A stretch of 64,000 nucleotides of DNA from Stromatinia cepivora (lineage: Eukaryota; Ascomycota; Leotiomycetes; Helotiales; Sclerotiniaceae), in contig RCTD01000009.1 of the NCBI GenBank assembly GCA_014898415.1, positions 1,240,001-1,304,000 of the forward strand, written 5' to 3'. The notes under the pieces are model-generated. The model ran no database searches and had not been told where the DNA came from. It was given only the letters and a program-made list of their open reading frames with translations. Positions 48,340-62,139 of this stretch are shown one piece after another; position 1 is the stretch's first letter; each line of letters starts with the position of its first letter. The position numbers and the translations under genes were made by a program.

Positions 48340-48530
48340 ATTTCTTTAATGTTATAGGACTTTGATTGTGAAATTTACGGGGATTACAAAATATACTTAC
48401 AAAAATTAAAATAACATTCTAATATTATTATATCCAATTAAAGGTATAGCTTGGACATTATATAATACTGGGGTACTATAAAGGCATTATTCATTATTCC
48501 CTCTTATCCCTTTAAGATATACAATTTTTT
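48340..48530. other. Less RIP-affected block
   Basis: Contains GGTATAGCTTGGACATTATA and ACTGGGGTACTATAAAGGCA. Mixed composition compared with flanks. No gene recognised. Confidence 0.4.
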
Positions 48531-49617
48531 ATTTCAAAATAAAAAAACCGAATAGATATTTATCTTATTTTGTTTATTCATTTTCTTTTTATTATGTATT
48601 ATATAAAATTATTGAAGGATTATAAATCTTTTGAATATATAAATTAAAAATTGAAATTTTTATATTGAAAATAAAAACTTTTTTATATGATATTATTATT
48701 ATAAAAATAATTAACTTAAATATATAAAAGATTTAGAAACAAATAAAAGATCTTATTAAAATTATTTCCAATTTAAAATATAAAAAGATATTTCGGATTT
48801 TAAATATTATATAGAACTGAAAAAGTAAATATCTAGATATTGAAACTTTGATTCTATTATTTAAATTAATATAATTTTTTCTAAATATTTTGAATTTAAT
48901 TTCAATTATTGAAAATATTTTTTAGATGTTTTAATATTTATAGATCATTATCAAATCATAAAATTCTATATAGTTTTAAATGCAATTAATTTTTATATTT
49001 TCTTTTATAAATCATTTTATAATATAGATTAAATAGATAGTTAGAATTAAACAAATGATGATTGGAATTAATAATCATTTAAATATGGATTTATTAAACA
49101 AATTAATAAAGATTTTATTGAATTCTTTCGAATTAGGAATTCTTTTATTGAAAGAGATAATAATAAATTTGATAATAAATTTAATAATTAATTGAGGTTC
49201 ATTAATAGAATAAAATTAAAAGGAAAATTTGAAATTAAACGTATATAAAATCAATATATTAATTCAAATATCCTTTTTATTAATAATCTCAAAAGTTCTT
49301 TTCTAATAAACAATTTTTTTTTATAATCGAATGATAAAGGATTTTTAATTTATTTATTATAATATATAATATCTAATACTTGTTATTTTAATCGATAATA
49401 TAATTAACCGATTAATTAAATATTGATAAGGTCTTGAAATGTTTTGAATGTTTTGAATGATTTGATAGAATAAAAAGATATAAGATATAATATAATTCAA
49501 TCATAATAAACGAAAACGGATCATACAATAACAGATATAATTTAATTAACAAAATATAATTCAAACAATTATATTTATAAAAATAATAAAATAGTTTTAA
49601 ATATAAAAATATACAAA

Positions 49618-49676
49618 AATTTAGGTTTGATAGGGCCCAATTTTTGTTTATTTGGGGGATTGGTGAATCGATTTTG
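49618..49676. other. Short GC-richer block
   Basis: Contains GATAGGGCCCAATTTTTG and TTTGGGGGATTGGTGAATCG. A G-run next to AT DNA could be a polypurine tract remnant; unassigned. Confidence 0.35.
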
Positions 49677-50702
49677 TAATATAAATCTTTAATTAATAAA
49701 TAAAAGATATTTATTATTTATATTTATATTATGTAAAAAATTTAATTTTTTTTAGTATAATATTATCAAATGAATATTTATATCGGATGTGATTATCTAT
49801 TACAAATATATCAATTGAAAATAATTATAAACGAAATTATAAAAAGATTTGACATGATTTTAATCAATATATTTTAAAAAAAAATTTATAAGGAAAATAT
49901 ACTTATTATTTTTCTAAAATTTTCTTCATAAATGATCTTTTGTATTTGATTAAGTTTGTTTTTATATAAGATATACAATCTTTACTTTTTTATTAATAAA
50001 AGAATATAAAATTAATAATTTGAAATCAATAGATATTATTTATATTTAAATTTATAGTTTTTGGTCGTAATTTTTTATATAATAGTAATTTGAATTAAAA
50101 ATCAAAATCTTTTTGATTAATAATATATTCTCGATTTCCGGAAAGAATTTATAATTTTTATTTTCATTCTCTTTTATAAAAAATGATTTATAATAATTAT
50201 GATTATATTCCAAAAAAAAAAGTTTAAAATAATCTTAAAAAACTCAAATTTGGAATTATTCTTATTATAATTCTTTATATATAATATCTTATTTAAGATT
50301 TTGTTAATATTCTATTGATCAATAAAATCCTAATACAAAATAATATATTAAAAATAATATCGATGAAAGATAATTAATATTTTGTAAGATATCACTTTTT
50401 AATAAATTATTGAAACAAATTGAAAATAGAATTATAAATATCTATATTAATTTCAAAATATTTTAACAATAATAATATAAAATATAATATTGAAAATTGA
50501 AAAAGAGTATAATGTTTTTTTTAGTTTAAATATAGGTTATAATAATATAATTATAATAAACCAAATATTATAAATATATTTAATAATAATTTGATAATTA
50601 AAAACAATCAGAGTTTTTGATATTATTTTATCATTATATTACTTATAAAATAGTTCATAACAATATTAATAATATTTTTATTTGTAAAATAAAGTTGATA
50701 AT

Positions 50703-50850
50703 TATCACGGCACAGGAAGGGACCTTAGATAATACGATGATATTCTACAAAGGAGGAAAGAAGATGCTAGGAAGAGCGCCGACTATATGGGGAATGGGTT
50801 TTTGAGGCATCCATGCAGACTAGCTAGGAACGGGTAGTGAACCCGTGACA
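50703..50850. mobile_element. Short LTR-like element, 148 bp, 5-bp target duplication ATAAT
   Basis: Starts TATCACGGCACAGGAAGGGA and ends GAACCCGTGACA. Perfect ATAAT duplications lie at 50,698-50,702 and 50,851-50,855. The ends match the 69/73-bp elements but the interior differs. It is GC-richer than everything around it, so it escaped RIP. A CGGGT-AGTGA-ACCCG hairpin is at its right end. Probably a solo LTR of a small retroelement or a non-autonomous terminal-repeat element. Confidence 0.77.
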
Positions 50851-51225
50851 ATAATAATATAATAATGTTTAATAAAAAAATAATTAATAAATACTTTTTC
50901 AGAATATTTATTATCAATTAGATTAAAAAAGCATTACATATTGAAAATATAATAATCTGAACAAATAAAGATTTATTATTTCAATATAAAATTAAATTAC
51001 AAAAAGTTATTGATATTTAAAGTATATTATTATATTCATTCTATATCTCTTGAAAATCCTCACAAACAATGTATTATAAAGATTAAACTTTTTGGATATT
51101 AATAACAATATTATATTACAAAATAATATATTAAAAATATTTTCTAAAGATATTCATAATTTGTTTTTGATAAAGCTATAAAGAATATTAAAACATTATT
51201 AAAGATTATTTTGATAATTATTTCC

Positions 51226-51590
51226 AGCCTATACAACATTTTCAAATTGATGGTACCTTTGTACTTTTAACTCGAATAATTACAATAAAAACTTTTATAT
51301 CTTTTATATTATTCTAATTTATTATCTTTATAAATATAAAATTAAATAACAAAAGTTTATTTTAAATTTATAAATAATATATTTATGAAATCCCAAGGAT
51401 CGCAATTACCAATAAATATTATTTCTATTATAAAAAAATATTAAAATAATCAAAATAATCTTCCTTTTCTTTATATTATACTAAACAATAATATATCTAA
51501 TAAAAATACTTTCTTCATAATATTTATCTTTCAAAGTGGTATAATAAAGATCAATTACAATATTAAAAAATAAAATAATATTATATTAAT
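51226..51590 (+). repeat. Dispersed repeat X, copy 3 (uninterrupted)
   Basis: Starts GCCTATACAACATTTTCAAA and runs through CCCAAGGATCGCAATTACCA to TCAATTACAATATTAAAAA. The left half matches 15,160-15,385 and the right half 29,240-29,396, so it is the unoccupied version of the site that received the gypsy element. Confidence 0.6.
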
Positions 51591-54241
51591 TTTAAGATAG
51601 ATTATTAATACCTTTATTATATTATACTTCAATAACTAAAATAAATATAAATATATATTTGATCTATTTTAAAAATATTTATCCTTTTTCATTATCTTAT
51701 TTTATATTAAAACAAAAAACTTTATTTATATTCTAATTCGATTTTACAATTTCATTTTTATAATAATTATCATCAATACAAAAAAAACTATATCTTTTAT
51801 TGATATAATCAAATATATCAAATCCAAATATATCTTATATTTCAAAATTATTTGATTTATACAAAAGTAATAATAATATATTGAATAAAACCTTCTTTAA
51901 AACCTTTATAAATAATAATATTGTTTCTAATCATAATATCATCGATTATAAATTATTTATAAATTATTTTAAACTTTTCTTTTTATAATAATAATTTGTA
52001 GAATGCATTGAAAATATTATTATCTTTTTGATCTTTAATATTATTCTAATTATTAATTAAATTATCGATTCTATCAATATTATTATATATAATTTACTTT
52101 TTATTTAAAAAAACATAAAATAATAATATATATATTCACAATTACTTTTCTTGATAAATATAAAATATAATTCAATTATATTATTATAAATATTTTTATA
52201 AGGTTTATAAATATTAATAGAAATTATATTACAATTATTAATACTTTTGTTTTCGAAAAAACTATAATACAAATTGATTTTAAATTTATTAATTGTAAAA
52301 CTTTGAAATATAAAATTAATCTAATAATAAAGAAAATCATTTAAATCATTTTATTTTTCAAATTAATCTATTTATTTCAATTTTTTAATTTTAAAAATAA
52401 AATAGAGATTATTAATAAAAAGGTAATTATTATTTATTATAATTCTAATTATCAGGATTTCTATAACCCATTCAAATATATTAAATTCATTCAATATATC
52501 CATTATAATATCCGAATAAATATATATATAAATTCATTCAGAATTCTTTACAAATCATACAAATTACTTTATTATTTTTTTTAAAAAAAGATAATAAATA
52601 TATTAAATCAATTTATAAAGAATTTAATACTATTTATAAATCTAAAGATATTTCCTTCAAATAATTTATTTAAATAAGAATCTTGAAATTATTATTTTGA
52701 TTTTGATTCAAATATAGAATATTTCTGTTTTCATTTTATTCAAATATAAATACAAAAGTAACATAATAATTCGATATAACAAATTAAGTCAATTGTAAAT
52801 ATTATTATTATTAAATTTAATAAAATCCTTTTTATATTTTTTATAAAAATTAAACTTTATATTGATGATCAATTCTTTTTTTTTATAAAAAATAGAATTA
52901 TATTTGATAAAATCTTTAATAAAATTTTTATAAAGAATATTATAAAGATAAATTGATAATTGATTCTTATAAAAAATATTTAATAATAAAATATTATAAA
53001 AAGTTTATAATTATAATTATAATTATAGAATTCATTAATAAGATCTTTAAATTGATTAAATTAATACTAATAAAAATATCTTTATTTGTATTATATTTTT
53101 TAAAATATTTTATATAGATTCAATCAATATCATTTGTATTTAGAAATTTTAAATAGAGATCAATAATAGAATTCAAAATTATTCAGGATTTGATTATTTT
53201 ATATTAAATGATTTTTAGGATTTTTGTATTTTTGAAAATAAAGAATCTTTTTATTGTCAAATTATAATTTATATCTATAAAAAATAGATTTCTATATTCA
53301 ATAATAATAATTTATTTTTAATAAAAATATTCTTTGGGTTTATATTAGTGATATTATTATACTAGATATATATAAACAATTATAGATTTCATTAATGAAT
53401 CTAATAAATCTATATATAAAATAAATTATATCTTCGATTTTATTTCTTCAATATTTTTTTTATTTATATATTTATCAAAAAAAACTTATATATTGATTTG
53501 AATTATATAATATAGATTTTAATAATTCTTGATAAAGATTAGATTCTTTTAAAATAATATTATTATAAAATTTCAAAGAAACTTTTTAAAATAATTCTTG
53601 AATTTTATCAATATTGAAATAACAGATTTATATAATTCTAAAACCCTTTTTAATATTGATATAATAAAAATATTTATATAAAATTTCATTATTATTCTAG
53701 AATTTGTCATTTATATAATAAATAAATTCGTTTATGATGAAAAATATCTAATTTTATAATAAAATAACAATTACAAAAAGATCTACAAAAATTATATTAA
53801 AATTCAACAAATTAAAATTATTTTTTTATTATTAGAATCTTTATAATATCATAAATAAAATTAAATATAAATATTAAAAATATATTATCAATAAAATCAA
53901 AAGTAATAAAAATCCTTACGGGATTATTAATTAGTATGAATTAGAATCTAGTTTCAAATCATCTTTATTGGTAATATATACTTAAGGCCAAAGTACGAAA
54001 ACTTATATATCTTTTTTTTAATATCCTAAAATTAATATATCAATTCTTTATTTTATTTATAAATACAATATAAATTTTATAATTAATTTGAATAATAAAA
54101 TTATTATTTTCTCAAATAAATCTAAATAATATATTAACAAAAATAAATATATCAATTATAATTATTTTATTTATTTTATTTATTTATTTATTTATTTATT
54201 TATTTTATTATTTTATTTATTATTTATTTATTTATTTATTT

Positions 54242-54272
<31 letters not shown>

Positions 54273-56280
54273 TTTTATTTATTTTATTTATTTTTTATTT
54301 ATTTATTTATTTTATTTATTTTATTTATTTTATTTATTTTTATTTATTTTATTTATTTTATTTATTTTATTTATTTTATTTATTTTATTTATTTTATTTA
54401 TTAAGATAAAAAATAAATCATTACAAAAACTAATTCGATCAATTCAATATCTTATATTTTCAATAATAAAATTAATAAAAAATTTAAAAAGATTTATAAT
54501 ATACAATAAAAATTAATTTACAAAAAATCTAACTTTATATTAATAATATATCAATTACCTAATATCTCCAAAAATTATTTCGAAATCATTTCAATAAATA
54601 TTCTATATTATCGAAAACATTATACAAATCTATAATATTCGAATATAATAATCATTAAAATATTCAAATATTAAAAACAATAAAACAATAAATAAATTAA
54701 TAGATTTTGATATTTTCAAAAATATATATAATATTAATTCAAATTCCAAATCTATAATTAATAAATTCAATATTATTTTCAAAGATTTTTATTTCAATAT
54801 ATAATAAATCTAGTAATTTAAATATAATATAAAACTATTTATAAATTATCAAAAATAAAATTTCGATTATAAAATCAAAGTTTTTTTAAAACTAAATTTA
54901 TTTAAATAATATTTTTATAAATTATTAATTATCAAATACTTTTATAAGGATTATATATAATATCATTACAAATTTGAATACAAAAATATAAATCTTAAAT
55001 ATTCAAAAAAACAAAATGAATTTTCTTTATATATTATTTATTATTTCAAAATAATTAATTATTTAAATTAATTATTTTTTTATTTTCAATAAAAAAAGTC
55101 TAAATTAATTATTCAATTTAATAAATCAATCTTTTGAATTTCTTAAATTCTTCAATATTATTGATTTCTATTTTAATATCTATCTTTAATAATATCATTT
55201 ATTTTTATTATAATAGAAATACTTCATTTTATTTTGAATATTTTTCCCTTTTTTGATTATTATTGATATTGAATTTATAATTTCTTTTCTTTTTATATAA
55301 ATTTCTTTAAAATTTATACTTTTTTTATTGATTTAAATTCATTTTATTTAGATCTTTCGGTTGTTTTTGTATCTAAAAATATATAATTTTCCCAAAAAAT
55401 ATATCTATTTCAAACAATATAAAAGGATTATATTCAAATAATTTACCAACGTTTATTATAAATTAAAAATATTTTTTAAAATAATCTTTAATTTAATTTA
55501 GTATATCTCAATACCCTTTAGAAAATCCGAAAATATAAATCACAATTTATATTCGTGAAATACAAATTAATACTATTATTACTATTACTTGATAATTATT
55601 TCATTGATATATATTGTATTAAAAACCTCCTTAATAGTTATCTCGATTAATCAGATTTCATAGAAGATATCATTATATTTAACGATTTTTATTGAAATTA
55701 TAATTTTATTCACAATTATTCCTATTCATATTTGAATTTTTTGAAATATCAATTTGTTTCTTGGTTTTATAATTCCAAATGAAATAATCAAAAAGTTTAT
55801 AATAATAATATAGATCTTGATAATATTTTTATTTTTTCTAATTCTATTTTTGAGGTTTAATTATATCAAAATTTATAGGATTATTATAAATTAAAGGTTT
55901 TGGAAATACAAAATGATTACAATTATAAATAGAAATAGATTTAAATAAAATAAAATTGTAATAATTATTCCTTTTATAATTTTGATTTTAAATTTGAAAT
56001 TTATTTCTTTGATTTTCAATATTTGTTGTATTATATAAATTTTAATTTTTTTGATTAATAATTTTAATTTATTTATAATCTTTTGTTTTATAATCACAGT
56101 TATTTTATATAAAGTTTTATAATAAAAATTATTTAAATAATCCAACGATATATAAAATATTAGAAATAATACTTTTTATTATTTTAAATTTATTAATTTT
56201 GATTACAATTTTGTATTCAATATTGATCGAAATCTAAAGATCGTTAAGTTTTATTAAAAAAGTAGTTATTATTGTAAAAT
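51591..56280. other. AT-rich DNA without recognisable genes
   Basis: Only a slightly mixed block at 53,905-54,000 (TCCTTACGGGATTATTAATT and CTTAAGGCCAAAGTACGAAA) and the TTTA tract at 54,165 stand out. No protein signature on either strand. Confidence 0.6.
54165..54402. repeat. TTTA / TTTTA mixed microsatellite
   Basis: About 240 bp built only of TTTA and TTTTA units in irregular order. Confidence 0.95.
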
Positions 56281-56287
56281 CTGTAAT

Positions 56288-56329
56288 ATTTTGTATAATA
56301 TTTTTGATATTTTGTATAATATTTTTGAT
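56288..56329. repeat. 21-bp tandem duplication
   Basis: Two exact copies of a 21-bp unit beginning ATTTTGTATAATATTTTTGA. Confidence 0.9.
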
Positions 56330-56359
56330 ATTCTTTACATGTTTTTATTATATTATATT

Positions 56360-56396
56360 AACTCTAGTACCCTACTTTCCGGCCACCCTTTTACAC
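56360..56396. repeat. GC-richer end-like sequence related to 40,387-40,420
   Basis: TAACTCTAGTACCCTACTTT followed by CCGGCCACCC. Resembles the leader of repeat X copy 2. It could be a terminal inverted repeat of a TA-targeting DNA transposon, but no partner end was found. Confidence 0.4.
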
Positions 56397-57241
56397 CAAA
56401 AAATAACGAAAATCAACCTTTATAACTTTCTTATTTATAAATATAATTTGATAAAATTTGAATTATAGATTTATTATTTATATAATAATAAATTCTGAAA
56501 ATTTCAGATTTTTCGCGATTTTATTGATCGAGATCTTGAAAGTTGAAATTTCGATTTTCAATTTATATACAAATTTGAAAATTACTAAAACTTGAAAAAA
56601 CTTTTCAAAAAAAATTACTAAAAATAAACTATAAATCTTTTTGAAATATTCAAATCGTAATTGATCAAGATTCTAAATTTTAAAATATATAAGAAAATTT
56701 TTATTAAAGTTTTTAGATTTTACTTTAAATAAAAATTTTTTTATATCGATATAGATCCCTATAAATTTTCAAAAAATTTAATTACAAATTTTAGTGATTA
56801 ATAATATATTTGATTATATATTAATATATATTAGTATATATTGATTATCTTTTGATAAATATATATATCAAAATATCAATCTTTTAATAATTTTTTAAAA
56901 AATAATAAAGTTTTATAATTATAATATTTAAATATTCTGTAATTGATTTTTCAGAATTCTTTGTAATAATTTAAATAAGATTTATTATATCTTATTTTCT
57001 TATAAATCTTTATTAATACTTTTCTTTTTCAAATATTGTTTTTATTATATTTAAAATAAAAATAAAACTAATATAATGGAAAAAAAAACATTGTCAATAT
57101 AATCGAAAACATCTTTTTATAAATTTTTAAATAAATATTAATTCTTTTATAATGATTAACGAAAAGAATTTTTTTCGAAATTATTATGAAATTTTGTAAC
57201 GTTTTTAAAATTAGAATTCATAATTTTGTTTTGTAAAAAAT

Positions 57242-57432
57242 TGTGACGCACAAAAGCCGTAGTAGAGCTGAATAAACAGAGTCAATTATGTGTATATATT
57301 ATTAGGGTTATCATTTTATTATATTAAATTGTATAATTTGTAATATATATGTATAGATGATTAATTTATAAATTGATATGGAAAATAAAGAGTATTATAT
57401 AATTAATCTCTTATGATTTACAATTCGTAATA
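57242..57432 (-). repeat. 3' LTR of the minus-strand gypsy element, internally deleted
   Basis: On the minus strand it runs from TATTACGAATTGTAAATC to TTTTGTGCGTCACA. At 191 bp it lacks about 92 bp in the middle compared with the 283-bp LTR at 15,386. Its right end is the least RIP-converted version in the window. Confidence 0.87.
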
Positions 57433-57446
57433 CTACCCCCCTTTTC
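57433..57446 (-). other. Polypurine tract of the minus-strand gypsy element
   Basis: On the minus strand GAAAAGGGGGGTAG lies immediately before the 3' LTR, the expected site for plus-strand DNA priming. Confidence 0.8.
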
Positions 57447-57539
57447 GGAAAAACTTACTTTTGAGTATTTCATTCCTTTATTCTATTATTATTTCATCAG
57501 AAATCAGGTTTTATGAAAATTTATAAGTTTTAAATCAAT

Positions 57540-57850
57540 TAGATTAATCATTTTGGTTGATTTAATCAATTTATTGGAAATTGATCAAATTGATCAAAAT
57601 AATCGATCAAATTAATCAAAATAACAAATGAATTGATCAAATCGATTAAATCATTTATCAATTGATTAAATTAATATTGATTTATATTTTTTTGGATTTG
57701 GGGAATTTTTAAAAGGAAAAAGTTTCAATAGAAAATAGAAGAAGGTTGAATTATAGTATAATAATAATAAATGATTAATATAATCAATTTCGAAATCAAT
57801 TAAATTAATCGATCAAATTGATCAAATTAATTAAATTGAACGAAATCAAT
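57540..57850. repeat. Degenerate tandem GATCAAATTRATT motif in the gypsy 3' region
   Basis: Counterpart of 28,680-28,935, with words such as AATTGATCAAATTGATCAAA. Confidence 0.6.
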
Positions 57851-58169
57851 AGGGGTAATATTATATTTCGTTTTTATTATATTCAGGCTTTCCTTTATAT
57901 GATTTTTGAAATAATTATAAATATAAGTTTTTTGAAATATATTGCCTTTATATTATCTTGGTAATGATAACTTGTTTATTATATAGAATTTGGATTATAT
58001 ATATATATAATCAAATTCCTTCGAATTTGTATAGATTTTCGATCCTTTTATGATTGTATATATATATATATTATAAAATCATAATATCTAATTTACTGAA
58101 TTGAAGAATACTTTTCTTTCCCTTAATTTTATAAATAAATTATTATTTATATAATTATAATTATCCTTT

Positions 58170-58430
58170 TTATTCTTATAAAATTTTATTCAATTAATTA
58201 ATCGATTGAAAGGATTAAGCAATATTGGATTGATTAAATGAAAATCATATAAGAGATATAATAATGTTTTAAAATCGGAAACAAAATATCAGATAAGATC
58301 AATATCGTTATTAAATCACAAAACTCTGTATAATAGGATTTTTTGTACTTTTTTTATTGTTAAAATCTTTTTCATTTTCTATTTTGAATTATTAATTATA
58401 TTAATAGATAGAGATAATTCAAGTATTTGA
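58170..58430 (-). pseudogene. gypsy chromodomain remnant, minus copy
   Basis: Reads KVQKILLYRVL*FNNDIDLI, then YFVSDFKTLLYLLYDFHLIN. Same block and same W-to-stop positions as the plus copy. Confidence 0.7.
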
Positions 58431-58619
58431 TTAAAAAAAGGATTGTTATATATTTTATATAATCGATCTGAAAAGAAAACAGAATGAATTTTTATCATAA
58501 TCGAGAATTCGAATTTGAAAGAACTCCCAGATCAATCAATAATTTTGAATCTTTTTTGAATCAGGAAATCCAGTTTCTTGAATAATCTTTAGGTAAAATA
58601 ACTTTTTATATTAAATTAT

Positions 58620-59620
58620 ATATAATCTTCGATATCAAAATCAACCTTATATTAATAAGTATTCATGGATTTCGATATCTTGGCTTGGATATATAATAAA
58701 TCTTTTTTCATTTGTATAAAAATTAATCTATTATATTTTGTGTATATATAAATATTATATATATTTATATCGTTTATTAATTTATTAATATCTTTCTTTT
58801 ATTTCTATATATATTTTGATATATACCTGTATAAGGTTTTATAGAATATAAGCTTTCCTAAGAAATCATATAGAAAAGTAAATTGCACATAATCCATTAT
58901 AAATAGGAATTCTGATTAATTGTTTTGATGATAATTAATAAACAACTTTAATTGCTATTAAAAGTATTAATTATAAATCTCAGTTTAATTATCGATTTGA
59001 GGATAATAAACAATGAATAGTTTGAAATCGGTTTCTAAAATTTAATTGAATTCCTTTTAGAATTATAATATAAATTGAAGATCGTAATCCGATATTATAA
59101 TATTAGGGGGATTATAATATCGATATATATAATAGAGATATAATTATATTTGAATTCGAGTATCGATTGATTTATAATAAAGTATGAAGATAATTTGCTT
59201 TATCAATCGATCAATAATGATTAAAATATTATTATATTTATATTTATTTTTATTAAAATTGTAATAATTCATAATGATATATTGCTATATTCGATTAGGA
59301 ATCGGAAATGGATACAATAAACCAAAGGTATAATTATATAGAATGGAATTGTATTTACAAATATAATAATTATATATATATCTGGTTATAATATTATATA
59401 TTTTGAATCAATAATATTATTGAGATAATAAAAGATAAGTTTTGTTTATATCAGGATAAACAATAGAAATGGAATTATAGGTTTTACGAATTAGATAAAT
59501 TCGAAGATTATCGATATTAGATATTATCAGGCAATTATCGTAAAATAAGAAATTATTTTGAAATAATATATATTTGTAATCTTAGATAGTTTGCATTTTG
59601 AATACTAATAAGCTATCTAT
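58620..59620 (-). pseudogene. gypsy integrase remnant, minus copy
   Basis: Reads LIISNIDNLRIYLIRKTYNS, a zinc-binding region ending YNYYICKYNS, then MNYYNFNKNKYKYNNILIII and DRSIKQIIFI. Matches the plus-copy integrase and the H2C2-plus-core layout of gypsy integrases. Confidence 0.8.
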
Positions 59621-59849
59621 AGTTTTATTTATTTCGATAATATAATTAATTAAATCAAATCGAAAAGCGATTTCATTCAAATTGATACTAATAATCGTTA
59701 TTTCGTCTAAATGGTACTTTTGTAAAGCTTCTTTTATAATTTCGATATCAATTTGGTTATTTTTAATAAATTATTAAAAGCAATTCTTCTTTTTGACATA
59801 ATTCTAAAAATCCAACTTGTCAATTCAATAAATTAAAGTATCAACAAAA

Positions 59850-60330
59850 AGATTATCTTTTCCAAAGCGATATATAATAATGAAATTATAATCGGCTAGA
59901 ATTTCTGCCCAGTGAATTTGTCGAATATTGAAAATCTTGATAATTATGAAATATTCAAGGGCCTTATAATCAATATAAACCTTGATTTTATATAATGAAC
60001 TAATGAATTCTATTCTTTAATAATTAAGAAATCGAATGATTAATAATATTTCTTTATTATAAACTTTATAATTCAATTTAGCAATAATTATAATCTTGGA
60101 GAAATAAATTATAAAAAACCAATCTTTATTATACTATTGTAATAATATACTAACAATTATTCTATCGGATATATTTATTTCGAATATACAAGGGAATCAA
60201 TAATTATAATATTGTAAGAACAAAATGGAGATAAGCTTTTTCTTTAAAATATTGAATATATTTTGATATATTTTGTCGAATACAAATTTAATATTTGTTT
60301 TAGTAAATTCATTGAAGGGTTTCATTATTA
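59850..60330 (-). pseudogene. gypsy RNase H remnant, minus copy
   Basis: On the minus strand the stretch around 59,890-59,990 encodes KVYIDYKALEYFIIIKIFNI and then a FDKFTGQK-like run, the RNase H end of the gypsy polymerase. Stops interrupt the rest. Confidence 0.7.
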
Positions 60331-60399
60331 TATTATAATCCTTAATGAATTATTAATAAAAATTACAAAAATCAAAGAATGATTAGATCTTTTTTATTA

Positions 60400-61100
60400 T
60401 TATCAAAAAGATCCAATTCTTAATTATTTCAATTTTTTCAGGGTTTACCTTTATTCCTTTAGTAAAGATAATAAAATTTAAGTATTTAATATATATAATA
60501 TTGAATTTATATTTCTTGAGATTCATTTATAAATCAATAATTTCTAATTATTCGAGAATTAATTTAATATAAATTTAATACTTTTTTTTGTTTTTAAAAT
60601 AAATTAAAATATTGTTGAAGTATATTATATAGAAAACATTTAAATAATCGAATAGAATATTATTCATATAATATTGATAGATTACAGAATTATTTGTTAA
60701 TTCGAATAATATAATCTTGTATTTGTATAATCTATATCAAATTCGAAAGGTAATATATTCTTTCGAAATAAAATCCATTTTTATATAATAGAAAGCTTAA
60801 CGAATATCGAGTTTGGTAAAAATCTTGACACCGAAAAACCGAGAAAACGTTTTATCAATTAAAGGAAAAGGATATCGATCTTTATACATCAAAGAATTTA
60901 ATAATCTGAAATCTATACAGAATCTTAAACTATCATTAGGTTTTTTAACGAATAAAACAAATATAATATAAAAAACTTGATTAAATTCAATGAAACCTTT
61001 ATTAAAATTATTTATAATATATTCTTTAACAACTTTTAATTGTTCCAAGAATATCTTATAAAGCAGACTATAATACAAAACTTACTCTCCTTCACCTTCC
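60400..61100 (-). pseudogene. gypsy reverse transcriptase remnant, minus copy
   Basis: The best open stretch (61,078-60,797) reads KEYIINNFNKGFIEFNQVFY, then FVKKPNDSLRFCIDFRLLNS and RYPFPLIDKTFSRFFGVKIF, ending TKLDIR. This is the N-terminal half of a Ty3/gypsy RT, closer to the family consensus than the plus copy (KPNDSLRF, RYPFPLID). The YLDD region lies downstream in broken frames. Confidence 0.87.
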
Positions 61101-61779
61101 AATATAATTTTATAATTATAAGATCAATTAAAAGATAAAATATTTGATTCACATTTAAAAAAAACTCAATAATACTATCAATATTCAAATGATATTTCGG
61201 ATTCTGAATTGATTTCGATTAATACTCGATCGAATTTCTCTCGAACTTTTATATTCCTGAATTCAATCAGAATAATTAGTATTTTTTCTTCTATATCATT
61301 CGTTCTATTAAAAGTTTATCATATCATCGAATTCTTTCAAAATAATAATAAAGAATTCAATTTATTCGTTTCTTTTATATTCTAATTGGAATTTATTAGA
61401 TTTGAATACATATAGATCGAGGACTTCAAACGATATACAAAAAAGGTATTTATAGATCTGTAATAATGATATAATTGATTAAAAAGAAAATAAATTGAAT
61501 TCGAAGAGAATTAAAACTTCTTTCTTTTCAATAAGAATTTGTATTACATTTATATTTAAAGATTCTTGTTATATATCATCAATTACAATTGATCTACTTA
61601 ATTGTGAATCTTTTCGATTTCAATATTCTTTGAATTAGTTATTTCGTCGATTAGCATTTTGTTGAATTAATCGATCGATTTTCTGTTTATAAAAAGATGA
61701 TTAAATAATAAAGAGATTATTTAAATAGAAAATAATATAGAGTTTCTCTTTAGATCATTCGAGATATCGATTGAAGCAA

Positions 61780-62130
61780 TCGAATTTCGCTCGAATCTCT
61801 GATAATCAAAATCTACTTAAAATAACATTATAACTTTTCAATTCAATAATAAAGAAAAGAATAAAAGATTATTTACAATCATCGATTATTAAATTAAGGA
61901 ATATAAAATGAATAATAATATAGCCTTATATACCATTATACCCTTTAATTTCGATTAAAACTTCAAATAATATAATTCTTGATTTAAATATAGGAAATAA
62001 ACAAATAAGGAATATAGTATTAATAAAAGCAAATCCATTTACTTCAAAATCAATAAATACTTTTGATCGATAAATATAACCATTTTTCGAAAAATTGTAA
62101 AAAAAGATAAATATTTCTTTTTTCATAAAT
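61780..62130 (-). pseudogene. gypsy aspartic protease remnant, minus copy
   Basis: Reads FYNFSKNGYIYRSKVFIDFE and VNGFAFINTIFLICL; the DSGANGF-type active site has become DFEVNGF. There is no 69-bp insertion here, so this copy shows the pre-insertion protease. Confidence 0.75.
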
Positions 62131-62139
62131 TTTGATAGA

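Noticed and set aside
54165..54402. Possible satellite or centromere repeat
   Set aside because: Only TTTA/TTTTA units in irregular order over 240 bp; a simple microsatellite explains it. Whether the whole AT block is centromeric cannot be judged from this window.
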